From positions 19,329,894 to 19,393,893 of the forward strand of contig CM034240.1 of assembly GCA_019916065.1 (NCBI GenBank): a stretch of DNA of 64,000 nucleotides, given 5' to 3'. Every line of letters begins with the position of its first letter. Position 1 is the first letter of the stretch. The translations under genes and the position numbers were made by a program. Positions 35,401 through 43,415 of the stretch are shown here, in pieces. This DNA comes from Vitellaria paradoxa (Eukaryota > Streptophyta > Magnoliopsida > Ericales > Sapotaceae). The notes beneath the pieces were generated by a model, which did no database searches, had not been told where the DNA came from, and saw nothing but the letters and a program-made list of their open reading frames with translations.

Positions 35401-37101
35401 ATTTTGCTCAGTTAAGGGTCATTTCCTACATTAAACCACAGTAAATCATGTGTTTTCTGTGTTATTTCTACCTGTGCTAGTTTTATTCTCCCTCTCCCTC
35501 TCACATTATCCATGATTTTGATGCTATCAGTCCTACTAATTGTTGCATCAACCGATCTCCGTTGTATGTTACCAAACCTCCATAACTAATTTTCCCTCAA
35601 TTTATCCTCAATAGTTGCTACCTCTACCATCTGACGAATCTACTTATTCCTAATTTCCCAATCCATCTTGGAGGAACCACTCTTTGCATACTAAGGAATA
35701 AATTCAGTGGGGCCTTATTCTAGGGGCATAATAGAAGGCTAGATCACAAGGATAGATAAAGGAGCAAATCATGTCATTTTCAGTTCACACGGAAGAAGAG
35801 GCTCCAATTTCCGTAACTATAAATAAAGGCACTTACTCTAAAACGAGGATAACCCAAGCAGTATGTGAAAAGTGAATATACATATTTAATTATAATTCTT
35901 GGAGAGAGGCACTGAGTTTAGCAACAGAGAGTATTCAATAGCCACAATGCCGTCGAGCTCTCACTAAAGCTTGTTTTGCAAGAAACCGATTTGTGTAGCA
36001 CACCTGCCACTATCAGAGTTGCCAATCAGACTACATCATCTCAGCATAAAGTCTCATTACCTCAATAGAAGCAATATCATGCTCGGTAAAGGGGAGCCAG
36101 GGTGTAACAATCTGGTGCCAACATTTTTTCCCCTGCATTATCTTTTCTCCTTTCACCACACATTTACCTTAGTATTCAAATCCCAACTACATTCATTTCA
36201 TTAACATGTTTTTTAATTGCCCAACATTCTAAACCACATACTATAGTAAGTGAAACCATTGTCCTATAAAACTTTAAGGTAGCAAGCCATCACACCAAAC
36301 TGCACGTAATCCAACCTGCCTTAATTCTATATTGAAATGTGACCCATGACCATATTTTAATTCAAAATTGATGTCTAATTTTATAATTCTAAGTTGAAAT
36401 AAGCATTAAATGTCTTCCTCAAGACACAAAACATCCTAATTTAAACACAACAAGAATCCTATTGTTATTCAATAACATACAAGCACCTTGTTGCTATGTT
36501 TGGAATATGAATTTGTAAAGGGACTTAAACAAAGTAAAAACTAAAGTTTTTGACAAATATCATTCATTTTCCTCTCACCAAAAAGTTGAAATAAATTTTA
36601 ATTTTTCAATTTATTTTACTTTCCTACCATTTTCCTGCACTTTTCTTTTCCCTCAATCAATGTTCCAAACATAGCATGTATGACTCACTAGAATACCTTC
36701 CACAACTTCACTGCACCACGAATAATAGGTTCAGAGCGATACATTCCATCATTTCAGCATGATAACTCACAAAAGCTACAGATCGCATGCCAGCAAATAA
36801 AAGTTGAAATATTCCTTTTCAGCATTCATTCACAAAAATATCGAAATTCAGGAAATAATTTCACACTTAACCGTTCAAGTCTGCCCCGACTTCCAATTCA
36901 ATCCGATTTCAAAGTTCCCATCAAAATTACAAGACAACAAACATTCGCTCGCATAATTGAGGATCAATAGTACATACATATAGGTACCTGTTTGAGAATA
37001 TTATCAGCAATCCGATAGTAGTATCGGAGAGAGATTCGATTGTCGACATCAAGCTTCTGAGCACTCGCAGCGATGTTGATCCTTCCTGAAGAAGACCTCA
37101 T
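4148..37101 (-). CDS. AMSH1: AMSH1-type ubiquitin thioesterase (JAMM/MPN+ deubiquitinase), 14 exons, complete
   Basis: Exons in transcript order are 36988-37101, 34432-34496, 34192-34267, 33901-34092, 33338-33432, 29792-29897, 29669-29715, 26964-27300, 25893-25982, 25753-25815, 25602-25676, 5379-5441, 4428-4480 and 4148-4322. All 13 introns are GT-AG and every junction keeps phase, giving 1551 nt and 516 residues, close to the family's usual length. Residues 1 to about 110 resemble the N-terminal USP8-dimerisation region; residues 297-305 hold the conserved RQPSPPPVL stretch; the MPN+ domain fills about 345-516. The JAMM residues are all present: Glu365, His420, His422, Ser430 and Asp433 (H-x-H-x7-S-x2-D), followed by a downstream Cys/His cluster in NCSRRGFHPH. 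AMSH proteins are zinc metalloproteases that cut ubiquitin chains at endosomes with ESCRT-III; plant AMSH1 is tied to autophagic and vacuolar trafficking. The pattern, such as APRDSSRTHGIFRLTTPGG, is nearer AMSH1 than AMSH3. No break is seen, so I infer an active gene. Confidence 0.95.
6181..7274. other. GC-richer unrecognised block in intron 11, possibly an old LTR
   Basis: Base composition is clearly less AT-rich than the flanks. There is a promoter-like TATA stretch near 6405-6415 and open but unrecognised frames (6473-6685, 6779-7036). This fits a remnant of a retrotransposon LTR, but I found no partner copy or target duplication in the window. Confidence 0.3.
7275..7587 (-). repeat. Copia-2 3' LTR
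   Basis: Starts TGTCAGGATT and ends CCCAACA. It matches the right LTR over most of its length with many substitutions and small gaps. Confidence 0.8.
8059..8983 (-). pseudogene. Copia-2 gag and pre-integrase remnants
   Basis: Minus-strand frames give a gag piece (IDYMDEFNRLLIELESVG at 8801-8983), a linker with an RGQSRGRSRQGQGG tract and a degenerate zinc-knuckle region (8475-8768), and a piece reading SSIRMADDMDSKVVGVAIVQ, LRKNLISLGMF and GDIYKLTGSVILGGA (8059-8382). The last is the protease-to-integrase linker of Tork/Tnt1-like copia elements. Frames are broken by stops and shifts, so it cannot make a working polyprotein. Confidence 0.75.
9041..9359. mobile_element. MITE inside copia-2
   Basis: The ends are imperfect inverted repeats: GGGGCATTTGGAAGGCCAA on the left against the complement of TTGGTCTTCCAAACAGCACC on the right. 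It interrupts the gag region of copia-2, so it came later. There is no coding capacity, and I could not see a clean target duplication. Confidence 0.55.
10081..10428 (-). repeat. Copia-2 5' LTR
   Basis: Starts TGTTGGGATC and ends CCCCAACA, so the TGTTGG/CCAACA inverted ends are intact in this copy. Confidence 0.82.
10429..11118. other. Intron 11 spacer, no gene
   Basis: AT-rich sequence with no recognised feature. A TGTAACACCCTGAAT start at about 10687 is of the kind that opens many gypsy LTRs, but no end or partner was found. Confidence 0.35.
11119..11590. repeat. Minisatellite, about 7 copies of a 60-85 bp unit
   Basis: Units begin CATGCCA or a close variant and contain CCCTTATAACACCTTGCC or close variants, for example starting near 11119, 11202, 11345, 11408 and 11470. 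Copies 1 and 3 carry an extra stretch with ATATAATAAGCAA, so units alternate long-short before becoming uniform, which suggests a former two-unit repeat. Confidence 0.8.
11591..12479. other. Spacer with polypyrimidine tract, no gene
   Basis: A long CT-rich run spans about 11907-12000, followed by a CA-rich stretch with (ACAC)n. Open frames here come from the low-complexity run and are not credible genes. Confidence 0.55.
12877..13785 (+). mobile_element. LINE-1: 5'-truncated RT fragment inserted into LINE-3
   Basis: Reads on the plus strand. It begins around SPYLFALVMDEITRHIPDEV, has FADD at 12958-12969, and runs through PALLYRSECWAVKHNHVQKM, MRMLRWICGITRRDRIRNEE and NQLRWFGHIRKRPTEASV to a 3' tail of repeated TTTGG/TTTAG units at 13745-13785. 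A simple-repeat tail, not poly(A), is usual for the RTE clade. Bases before and after it (aggtgttctccagt at 12863-12876 and aggtattctccagt at 13786-13799) form a 14-bp target duplication with one mismatch. A stop after 13020 and a frameshift follow. Confidence 0.8.
14071..14250 (-). repeat. Copia-1 3' LTR
   Basis: Begins TGTCAAAACT and ends ACATCAACA. It differs from the other LTR at 14146 (g against a) and 14195 (t against c), both transitions. Confidence 0.95.
14251..14260 (-). other. Copia-1 polypurine tract
   Basis: Reads TGAGGGGGAG on the minus strand, directly next to the 3' LTR. It overlaps the TGA stop of the polyprotein (14258-14260). Confidence 0.9.
14258..18382 (-). pseudogene. 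Copia-1 gag-pol polyprotein, one frame broken by five stop codons
   Basis: From ATG at 18380-18382 to TGA at 14258-14260 is 4125 nt, exactly 1375 codons in one frame with no shift. Order: gag (LNGTNYIQWSKAI, then a CCHC knuckle CSNCGRIGHAKETC near 17545-17600 after an RGRGRGRGG tract), protease (WVIDSGASDHM near 17333-17347), integrase (CRLGHPSFDKL, SCQLGMHHRV, DVWGPSR), reverse transcriptase (DVKNAFLHGDL, then HVDDIVITGDD near 15200) and RNase H (ADWAGSPLDRRSTTGYC, VARSSAELEYRA). In-frame stops are TAG 18146-18148, TGA 17450-17452, TAG 17285-17287, TAA 15413-15415 and TAG 14639-14641. Family consensus suggests Gln at 15413 and Trp at 14639. The element cannot make its own full polyprotein now. 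Confidence 0.92.
18807..18819 (-). other. Copia-1 primer-binding site
   Basis: On the minus strand this reads TGGTATCAGAGCC, directly next to the 5' LTR. It is the classic complement to the 3' end of initiator methionine tRNA used by plant copia elements. Confidence 0.95.
18820..18999 (-). repeat. Copia-1 5' LTR
   Basis: Begins TGTCAAAACT and ends ACATCAACA, the same length as the partner with two substitutions (18895 and 18944). Low divergence points to a young insertion. Confidence 0.95.
19291..20400. other. Intron 11 spacer, no gene seen
   Basis: Unrecognised sequence. A TATATAAAG stretch near 19908 and a C-rich block at 20070-20290 look like parts of an old retroelement, but no domain or repeat partner was found. 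Confidence 0.35.
20401..20606 (+). mobile_element. Retroposed 3' end with poly(A), L1-like tail
   Basis: An AATAAAGTC signal near 20574 is followed by TTGCTTATC and then a run of A at 20597-20606. This order (AATAAA, short spacer, poly(A)) marks a reverse-transcribed transcript end and resembles plant L1 3' UTRs. No coding part was recognised, so it may be a badly truncated LINE or a processed retrocopy. Confidence 0.45.
21121..21368. repeat. Five spaced GCTGCA-n-TGCAGC palindromes near the hAT left end
   Basis: Near-identical short inverted repeats lie at about 21121-21135, 21174-21187, 21230-21243, 21291-21304 and 21355-21368, mostly GCTGCATTTGCAGC. They are 53-64 bp apart and separated by long T runs. 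hAT elements carry short subterminal repeats bound by the transposase, so that role is possible but not shown. Confidence 0.7.
21774..23769 (+). pseudogene. hAT transposase (RICESLEEPER-like), broken
   Basis: Starts MDPRDTHFFDLEGGD at 21774. A BED-type zinc-finger region follows (CNICEDLLDDRPTSVISHLKRH), then the catalytic-domain stretch (EGNICLTSNMWKSCQDIEYL, ITLDNASYND, IRWNSTYIMLK), then a domain with VLDPRYKNLFIQ. It ends with the hAT C-terminal dimerisation region (WWKGQQSKFPVLSALAHDIL, TSTVPSEQVFSASGRV, LMCLRDW). Stops and frameshifts occur after GQQ near 21935, near 22725-22930 and near 23440, so it is not a working enzyme. Family members bind the ends of their own element and cut and paste it. 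Confidence 0.85.
24296..25601 (-). other. Probably native AMSH1 intron 11 sequence
   Basis: This runs between the hAT target duplication and the exon 11 donor. It has ordinary AT-rich intron composition with no recognised repeat; open frames (24832-25242) match no family. Confidence 0.5.
25602..25982 (-). CDS. AMSH1: AMSH1 exons 9-11 (first half of MPN+ domain)
   Basis: Exon 9 (25893-25982) carries NLETCGVLAG with the catalytic Glu365. Exon 10 (25753-25815) carries FYVTALIIPKQESTSDT. Exon 11 (25602-25676) carries EEEIFEVQDKRSLFPLGWIH and ends exactly on His420, the first metal-binding histidine. Introns 9 and 10 are 77 and 76 bp. The donor after His420 (GTGGGT) opens the 20.2-kb intron. Confidence 0.95.
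26151..26917. repeat. Tandem duplication of about 280 bp, plus partial third copy, in AMSH1 intron 8
   Basis: Copy A (26151-26427) and copy B (26428-26830) share blocks such as AAAACCAAAATCACCTAAC, AAGTATATCCAACTTAATAA and GCCAAAGAAGCTCATGT. Copy B is longer only because a MITE lies in it. A third, partial copy (about 26850-26917) repeats the last 65 bases or so and abuts exon 8. Confidence 0.88.
26578..26696. mobile_element. Tourist-like MITE (119 bp) in AMSH1 intron 8
   Basis: Ends are GGGTGCGTTTGGAGC and the near-complement of GCCACTCCAAACACACCC, flanked by TTA on both sides (26575-26577 and 26697-26699). The 3-bp TTA duplication and G-rich ends suit the PIF/Harbinger group. Copy A of the local duplication lacks it. 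Confidence 0.8.
26964..27300 (-). CDS. AMSH1: AMSH1 exon 8 (variable linker)
   Basis: Codes for residues 232-344. The first part is low in conservation and acidic; the second holds IIRQPSPPPVLADVQDL, a hallmark of plant AMSH proteins just before the catalytic domain. It ends in ESPLQLHI, which continues in exon 9 in phase 0. Confidence 0.92.
27420..28203. other. Unrecognised part of AMSH1 intron 7
   Basis: GC-richer than usual introns here, with a (GA)n run near 27676-27692. It was the target of LINE-2. No protein family was recognised; it may be an old retroelement fragment. Confidence 0.35.
28222..29076 (-). mobile_element. LINE-2: 5'-truncated RTE-like fragment with 18-bp target duplication, AMSH1 intron 7
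   Basis: The minus strand reads LFALVMDEITRHIPEEVPWF, FADDIVLVDETREGVNVKLEL, FRYLGFMVQQDGVIDTDVSH, MRMLRWMCGITRKDRIRNET and RLRWFGHVRRRSAETPI, then a tail made of GGTTTGATTTGG-like units. The 18 bases gaactgacctaagtgtaa occur on both sides (28204-28221 and 29077-29094) without mismatch, so the borders are exact. It belongs to the same family as LINE-1 and is also cut short within the RT domain. Stops and shifts are present. Confidence 0.92.
29265..29450. repeat. Two-copy tandem repeat of about 100 bp in AMSH1 intron 7
   Basis: The unit contains CCCCAAGTTGTAGTCAC or CCCCAAGTCGTAGTAAC and then GTAAATTGAATCCAACAGGA, repeated about 100 bp apart with several substitutions. Confidence 0.75.
29669..29897 (-). 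CDS. AMSH1: AMSH1 exons 6-7
   Basis: Exon 6 (29792-29897) contains ETLSRHSILGPSGLHGQW and exon 7 (29669-29715) contains VQYPSSIDFTPVEIP, both strongly conserved in plant AMSH proteins. They are separated by a 76-bp intron. Exon 5 ends in two bases that join exon 6 in frame, and exon 7 leaves two bases that join exon 8 in frame. Both exons are short and lie between two transposon-bearing introns of 3.4 and 2.4 kb, so gene finders could miss them. Confidence 0.92.
31194..31346 (-). mobile_element. Au-like tRNA-derived SINE in AMSH1 intron 5
   Basis: On the minus strand an A-box-like TTGGCGCAATGGT (31318-31330) and a B-box-like GGTTGTGGATTCA (31281-31293) stand about 25 bp apart. The body ends in GTGCATTGGGCCGGCC followed by T-rich DNA. 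These match the layout and wording of plant Au SINEs (GCCTTGGCGCAA at the head, GTGCACCGGGCTG at the tail). About 150 bp long, old, and in the same sense as AMSH1. Confidence 0.75.
31683..31705. repeat. (TA)n microsatellite
   Basis: An uninterrupted alternation of T and A of about 11 units in AMSH1 intron 5. It is likely length-variable. Confidence 0.9.
33338..34496 (-). CDS. AMSH1: AMSH1 exons 2-5
   Basis: Four exons (34432-34496, 34192-34267, 33901-34092, 33338-33432) code for residues 39 to 180 plus two bases of codon 181. They include IIDLYVMLLRFSS, ETIPCHRDYRAS and a helical stretch rich in Glu and Lys (VIELEELKSKVQEKIDEINR), as expected of the N-terminal dimerisation region. Introns of 164, 99 and 468 bp are of ordinary plant size, and I see no transposon in them. 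Confidence 0.92.
35310..36290 (-). mobile_element. LINE-4: decayed LINE 3' part in AMSH1 intron 1
   Basis: Minus-strand pieces read CGLECWAIKKH (36190-36290) and, further on, ISRFVRW, EDKLREN, FGNIQRRSVDATISR, NVRGRGRIKLAQVE and LLAGKKPKLSLVELW (35310-35690). They lie in the order expected of the RT/C-terminal part of the same broad LINE group as LINE-3. About 500 bp of unrelated sequence (35700-36190) separates the pieces. Many stops are present. Confidence 0.65.
36988..37101 (-). CDS. AMSH1: AMSH1 exon 1 (start codon)
   Basis: Codes for residues 1-38, beginning MRSSSGRINIAASAQKLDVD. The stretch VDNRISLRYYYRIADNILKQ is the conserved start of AMSH proteins, which fixes the frame and makes the ATG at 37099-37101 the likely start. 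The donor is CAG/GTACC. The next exon is 2.5 kb away. Confidence 0.93.
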
Positions 37102-37420
37102 CCTCCTGTTTCTTGAATTTTTTCTTCCCCTTCTTCTTTTGTTTCCTAGTCAAACAACATTTTCTTGGATCGGAAAATTGAAGGGCAGATTTCTCAGCCG
37201 CGTCAATGGCAGCTTTGGTTCGGAGAATCAGAGTTGCGAATGGGGGGGAGGGCGGACGGGGGCGAGAGAGAGAGAGAGAGGAGAGTGCGGGAGGCGATAA
37301 AAACAAGGATGTCATTCAGGTTTCCGCCAAGGGCAAATTGGGAAATTGATTCCAGCGGCTAGAAATATTGACTTCTCTTCTGGTTGTTGCAAGGCTTCGT
37401 TGGGATCGTTAGCTAACATT
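37102..37420 (-). promoter_or_regulatory. AMSH1 5' UTR and proximal promoter with CT repeat and overlapping upstream ORF
   Basis: Next to the start codon lies a GC-richer stretch. It includes a (GA)n run at 37264-37280, which reads as CT on the gene strand and is typical of plant core promoters and 5' leaders. An ATG at 37313-37315 opens an 88-codon frame that runs past the main ATG, out of frame, and stops at 37049. Whether it is transcribed depends on the start site, which cannot be seen. No clear TATA box was found. Confidence 0.5.
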
Positions 37421-37488
37421 TTTTTTTTGTTGGTCATAAATAATTTGTTATTATAAAAATTTAATTTACATTCATGGAAATATTTAAA

Positions 37489-37685
37489 GGTCCGTTTAGG
37501 AACCCAAAATTAGCACTAAATAATTTGTAGCAAGCTACTAACAAATATAAAAATTATCAGATTACTCTAACTAATATTTCCCAAACTATTAGTAAACTTT
37601 TAGCACATAAAGGTATAAATGTCAATATATTAGAAATTTTGTATTTTTAAGAAATTAGCACATGCTAATTTTCCCAAACCAAGCC
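37489..37685. mobile_element. MITE upstream of AMSH1
   Basis: Ends GGTCCGTTTAGGAACCC and, inverted, GGCTTGGTTTGGG. Both are followed inward by AAAATTAGCA, giving a hairpin-like element of about 197 bp with TAAA on both flanks. Confidence 0.6.
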
Positions 37686-40600
37686 TAAAACAGAAAAGGT
37701 GAAACAAAAAATTATCAAACAAAAAAAAATCAAATTTTGACAAAGAAAACCACAATATGACGAAAAAAAAAGGTAAACCAAAAAATAAGAAAAAAAAAAA
37801 ACTGACAATTCTCAAACCAAGCTCAAGAATGTAACACAAACCATAATTGCTATAGTTTGATTTGTATTTTGATTTTCTAAAACTCATTTAAGATTTGAGT
37901 CTTTATAAAATCAAATATAATTCGTACTCAATTAATTGTGTGTTCTATTTAATTTTATATTTATATAAAACAATAAATTTATTCGAGTTTGCTTAATCGA
38001 TGTCTGCTACGGAAGTTTAAAGTATTAATTTTAAACATATTTTCAAGCTTGATAAGATTTGTAAAGAATATGAGAATAATGATAATTTGAAAAAATAATT
38101 GTTCCCGAAATCTTTAATTGGTACTTCTTCCTTCCTAGTAAATGAAACTACCAACAAAACTCAATGTTTACATGGTCAGACGTGGAAGAAAAGTTTTTTT
38201 CATAATTCTTTAAAACTAATAAGTAGAGTATCATTCAACTATAAAAACTTCAAATATGGTAAATTTTAAGTAAAAAGGTAAAATTGGGATGTCTACAATT
38301 AGTATAAGCCTTGGTGTTGGTTGTGTGCTCCCCAATGGTTTTCCCGTGTGCACGGTTTACCTCTTCCCATGCACGTCGCATTGCTCTAATGTTTGCATGC
38401 GCATGTTACTCTTCTCCCTGTGCATATGTTACTCTTTTCCCTGTTGACATGTCTGTCATAGGTGTCTCGGTTATAAGTCACTTTTTCTTTTTTTTTTTTT
38501 TTTAAGTTTTTGGCTAAAGGTTTAACATGTTTTAATGGTTGCCACCCAAGCCTATACCTAGCCTACACTTACTCACTGACCTTGGTTTTGGCACCCTGTG
38601 CACACAAGATTGGAGCCCTCATTCGCACACCTTAATTATGGCCATCATGTGCATGTAAATTTAATGAGTTTACTTATTTCAATATGTTAAATACAGATCT
38701 TCTGAATGTTGTCTATGAGCCCGCCACATTGCTCATACCCAACACAAACACGCTGCCTTGGTAGTGACCATTATACTCATGTATCATGGGCTACCAAACC
38801 TATAAATATAGCGCCTTACCAGTGATCATCTCCATAAGATGGTATACCAGTCCACCACACTCGAATCAACAACATTCTGGAGCCATGAGGAGAACTACCT
38901 TTATTATAACGATGATCATAACATGATCAAGTTCCCATCCCAAAGCTTTATCAATTCATTCCAATTATATCCCAAGTGTCATTACCATGACATGCAGTTT
39001 AAGCCATGGTGTGAAAATAAACAGGCTAGGCAGATAACGATGTTAAATTTTAGATAAAACAAAAAGAGAGGTGTTAAAACAAGGGCCTCATGTGCACTAG
39101 AAATAAGTTTCCATGAGAAGAGTTCTAGCTGGGTCGTTTATATGGAGGTAAAGGAGTCATGTGCATAAGAAGCATTTCTAGCATGTTGTGCACACGGGGA
39201 AAAGCGCCAAAGTATTTCAAGCACTAGTGAGGTTACAGTGAGGTTTTGCACACATAACACCCCAAATAGGTGTTATATGCACTACTAATTTATCTTTTAT
39301 ATGTATGGGGTTACTGTATTAGCTAGCAGGGGCACAAGACTAGTGAAGACGTGGCCATGGCCGAGTATAACATATTAAGGATATAAAGCTAAAGGCTGTT
39401 GTGGGTACAAAGACTATGCTCTCGTGTGCACGGGCTTAGATGCAAGTGTCATGCAGAGGGGGAAAAGAAAGTTGTGTGCAAGATTGAGGCTGAGTTTGGA
39501 TTCATGGATCGCGATTGTACTTTATTTTCTGGTTATGGTGTTTTCTCACTTCAAAATTTCACCAATTGCAATAGCAAAAATATAAATCAATTCTAATAAC
39601 AAAATAAATCTATTCCCGTTGAATTAAATTTTTAGGTTCCAAACATTCAATATATGAAAACTTAAGCATATTTTTATTACTTTCCATGATAAGTTCAATT
39701 ATCACTAATTAAGTTTTCTATTTTCATGAATTAATCATATTTTGTTCAAGAAAATTCCCAAAATAATCCTCATACCTCAAAAGGAGTTCAAGAGAGAAAA
39801 ATATAGAATAGCAAATTGAATCTTTCAATGACTCCTTCCCTTCCTCTATTGATAGCTTCCTTTCCCTAACGCCCTTTCAAATTTTGGAATTTACATGTAC
39901 AATTGTAAATAAAATCAAACACACATATATAGGCGAACTTCAATCTTCTCATTTGTTCAAAGTATTGATGACCTCCATCATTCTCCTTTAAGATTCATCC
40001 AAAAGCCACCCATACACCGTCTAAGTTATGGTGATGTCGCCTAAGCCAAATGCTAGGTTCATAGGCTTATAGCTAAAGAAGAAAGGGTCTAATTGGAAAT
40101 TTAATGAGTTTTCATGAATTGGGTATTTAGGTATTTAATGAAATTGCGTAAATGAGTTAGGAAAGCAGGTTTATTTCAATTGAGTTCTAGTTTAGGAAAT
40201 TAAAAATTAAATTAGGCATAAAAAAATTAGGTTTTAAATTAATTGTATGGTTTAACTTCTCTTTCCAACAATACAAACTCCTAACATAACACCAATCGCG
40301 TATAATGGATCTACATAATAAATTAAATTCACTTTAAATAATCCAAATAAAATTCAAATAGTCCCGTTCAATTAAATAAATTTTGGGAAAAATAGAATAA
40401 TCTATAAATTATTAAAAGAAATTTCTTGAGGCTTTCAAAAAAGGGTTTGGATTCCTTGTTAGTCCTTTCCTAATATTCTAATTGAGGGTCATAACCCTTT
40501 CGATCTATCATTCTACGTGTTAAAAAAACTATTCCAAATATAAGAATCATGTACTCTACCCCAAGCAGGATGACCACTAAATCTTATTTCTTTATCTGGA

Positions 40601-40966
40601 TTAGAAAGGACATTTGACTCCATTCATTATCTTCTGACTCATATAAATCATATAGGTAAGAAGAAGTGAACCTAATGAAAAAAACACGAGTGGATTCGGT
40701 GAAATCAACATATTCTTACGGGGAAGATTCTATTAAATGGGAGCTGAAGTAATTCAAATTTCCTAAATATATATATATATACAACATGAGAGGAGGTAAA
40801 AAGATGTTAGCCATTCTAAAAGGAATGAAGTTAATGCCTCCTAAGAAAGGGCTACCTAAATCACTAAAAACACAAAGTAAAAATTTTTATTGTCCACATG
40901 ATAAAATTACCTGGAATCTGCCTAAAAAAAATGCATCAAACAAAAACATATGATCAAATGCACACA
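37686..40966. other. Intergenic, no gene seen
   Basis: AT-rich except for a block at about 38290-39500 with many TGTGCAC/GTGCACA words, which may be an old retroelement. The small open frames (38311-38505, 38839-39057, 39399-39596) match nothing I recognise. Confidence 0.5.
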
Positions 40967-40971
40967 TCACT

Positions 40972-41329
40972 TGCTAGGATTAAAAAGAAATTGATCAAAA
41001 TAAGACAAGAACATAACATTCTAATTTAATGTGGTTCGACGCTCTTAGTCTACATCCACAAGCAGGAAAATAAAACTCCACTATGCATCAACAATGTTAG
41101 GAATACAACGCACCCTGCCTTTCTCATCCTCTGGACTTTTTGGAACCAAAGGAAAAAGCATACAATCCTTTCACCATCTCTCTATGGAAATAATGGAGAA
41201 GGAAAAGTAAATATGGCATTAAACTAGCAAGTGAGTTAAACCATTCATCCAAAACCGATGACAATTTAGCTACTGCATGAATGAGTTTGTAACTACTATA
41301 TCCCATTAATGGGTACTGAGGATCCAACA
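40972..41329 (-). repeat. Copia-3 3' LTR
   Basis: Starts TGCTAGGATTAAAAAG and ends GGATCCAACA. Confidence 0.87.
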
Positions 41330-42539
41330 AATCTCCCTCTCCAAACCTATGGAAAAAGGGAATACTATCTGACTAACATCATTTGGCACCCATACTGACC
41401 CTATCTTCGCAAAACATAAACTTATCTCTAGTGACAACATTAGTTAACAAGGCATCCTAAACCATGCAGACCCTGTTCTTATTCTTGTTCATACTATCTC
41501 CTTTTACAAAACTGAAGTCTCATTTTCTTTTGCCTCTTCATTCAATAAGGCCTCTTGAACCTTCTCATTTTTTTTGCCTCTTCATTTCACAAGGCATCTT
41601 GAACCATATCTGTGGCCATTAATCCTCTAGGAGCTAAGTTACTAAGATATACAACCAAAGTCTCCTAGCCATTGGGTACAATATCTATCAAAAGCAAAGC
41701 CCACATTTCATCATCTAGAACCTTATTTATAGAAGCAAGCTAATTTACCAAACTTTAAAAATTACTTTTGTGTTCTGTCATGGAATTACCATCTCTATAA
41801 TTTTTATTTATAAGTCTCTATATTAATAGTGCTTTATTTCGGCTAGTTTTATACTCATACATGTTTTATAACTTTTTCCACATTTCATATGCATCAATTT
41901 CTTTGGCCACATGATGAAAATGGTTATGTCAATTTGTTGCTTAATCATCCCCATTACTTTTCTATTCAGCTTGACCTGCTCTTCATCCTTTTTATTAGCC
42001 GATTTAACCTTTTAGTTTAAATAGGTTCAGCCAAGTTCTTACAATAAAGTGAGTCCTCCATCAATGGCTTTCAAATTGGATAATTGGATGAATTTAGCTT
42101 CATGCCATTATGTGAGTCCTCTATTTTACCAAATTAGGGCTAGAATTTACTAAAATAGATCTCACGGAAGTGTCTAGGAGAAAAAAATAAAAAAATAAAA
42201 ACTTTAAGAGGGCTCAAATCCAAAATTTCACCAAAATAGGGGCAAAGATTGTAATTTTCTCATGGATGTTTTTGGAAACTTTTTAACTTTCCTAGGGTCC
42301 TTCTATAGTTTAATAAAACTTTTTAGTAAAGGGTCAAAAATAGACACATACAGTCAAATAAGTCAAATAATGGACATGTGTCAACTAATGATTGGTAGAT
42401 TTAGTATTAGTGTGTGCCACAAGTCTTTTATTATTGGATTATTACAATTAGCATGCCGTGTGTCAGAATACAATAGGCTATCACAAATATTTCCCTAAAA
42501 ATTTCATGTGCCAAGTTCTAGTTGGACCACATTCACACA

Positions 42540-42815
42540 CAAGATGCTGATGTGGCAGTGGGCTTTGTACTGGTTCGACGTGACAGCGGACACTAGCAGG
42601 CTTGGTAGTGGGTGTACTGATGTGGTAGCAGTGGAATGCTGACGTGGCAATACTGATGTGGTAGCAACAAATTCACGCAAGATGCTGACGTGGTAGTGGC
42701 TGGGCCTAATGTGATAGAGTGTTTGTTTTTAATTTGGTCTAATGTGGGTTGTTGATGTGGTAGATCGACAATTGACATGGCTGACTGATTTGCATTGATG
42801 AGGCAGTGACTAACA
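42540..42815. repeat. Irregular repeats of TGATGTGGCA/TGACGTGGTA
   Basis: At least eight near-copies of a 10-base word (GCTGATGTGGCAG, ACTGATGTGGTAG, GCTGACGTGGCAA, GTTGATGTGGTAG and others) occur in less than 300 bp inside copia-3. The spacing is uneven. Confidence 0.6.
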
Positions 42816-43415
42816 GAGGTGGTTGGATTATTTTTCTCATAATAGAAATATTATACAATGGAGAGGATTTGAACACTGGACCAAGATTGTAGAAGTAGAA
42901 TGATTTGGGGGCAGAAATAGGATTAATGCCAGCTCTGTAATATTATACTTTTAGGTCATTAGATTAAAATCCAACGGTCTTGATGCTTTCACATATTTTT
43001 TAATTAAAAAATGCATAAATAAATTAGGAGTGTTAGATTTTAATCCAATGCTTTAAAAGTATTGTGTCACGAAACTGACAACAACAATGCTGTTAGCCTC
43101 TCTTTTTTCAAAGCTGAAGGGTTGGACCAATTAGTATTCTAATGAATATGTGCCAAATAATACCCATAAGGTATTATTTCGATGTTATCTTCTTCATAAT
43201 TAATTTGCGTTGTCAAACTTTTAAGCAAATTTCAACGAGTGATTATAGGCACGCCTGAGCTTTGATTTTAACACCACTTGTACCTTTGTGTTCGTCTTAA
43301 CGAACTCTAAAATCAAATGATCTCAAACTCAAATCTAAACAACTTGATTTCTGGGCAAAAAACAAAAATTAATTGTTTTCACCCCAACAACACCCGATCT
43401 GACTCTAAGACCATT

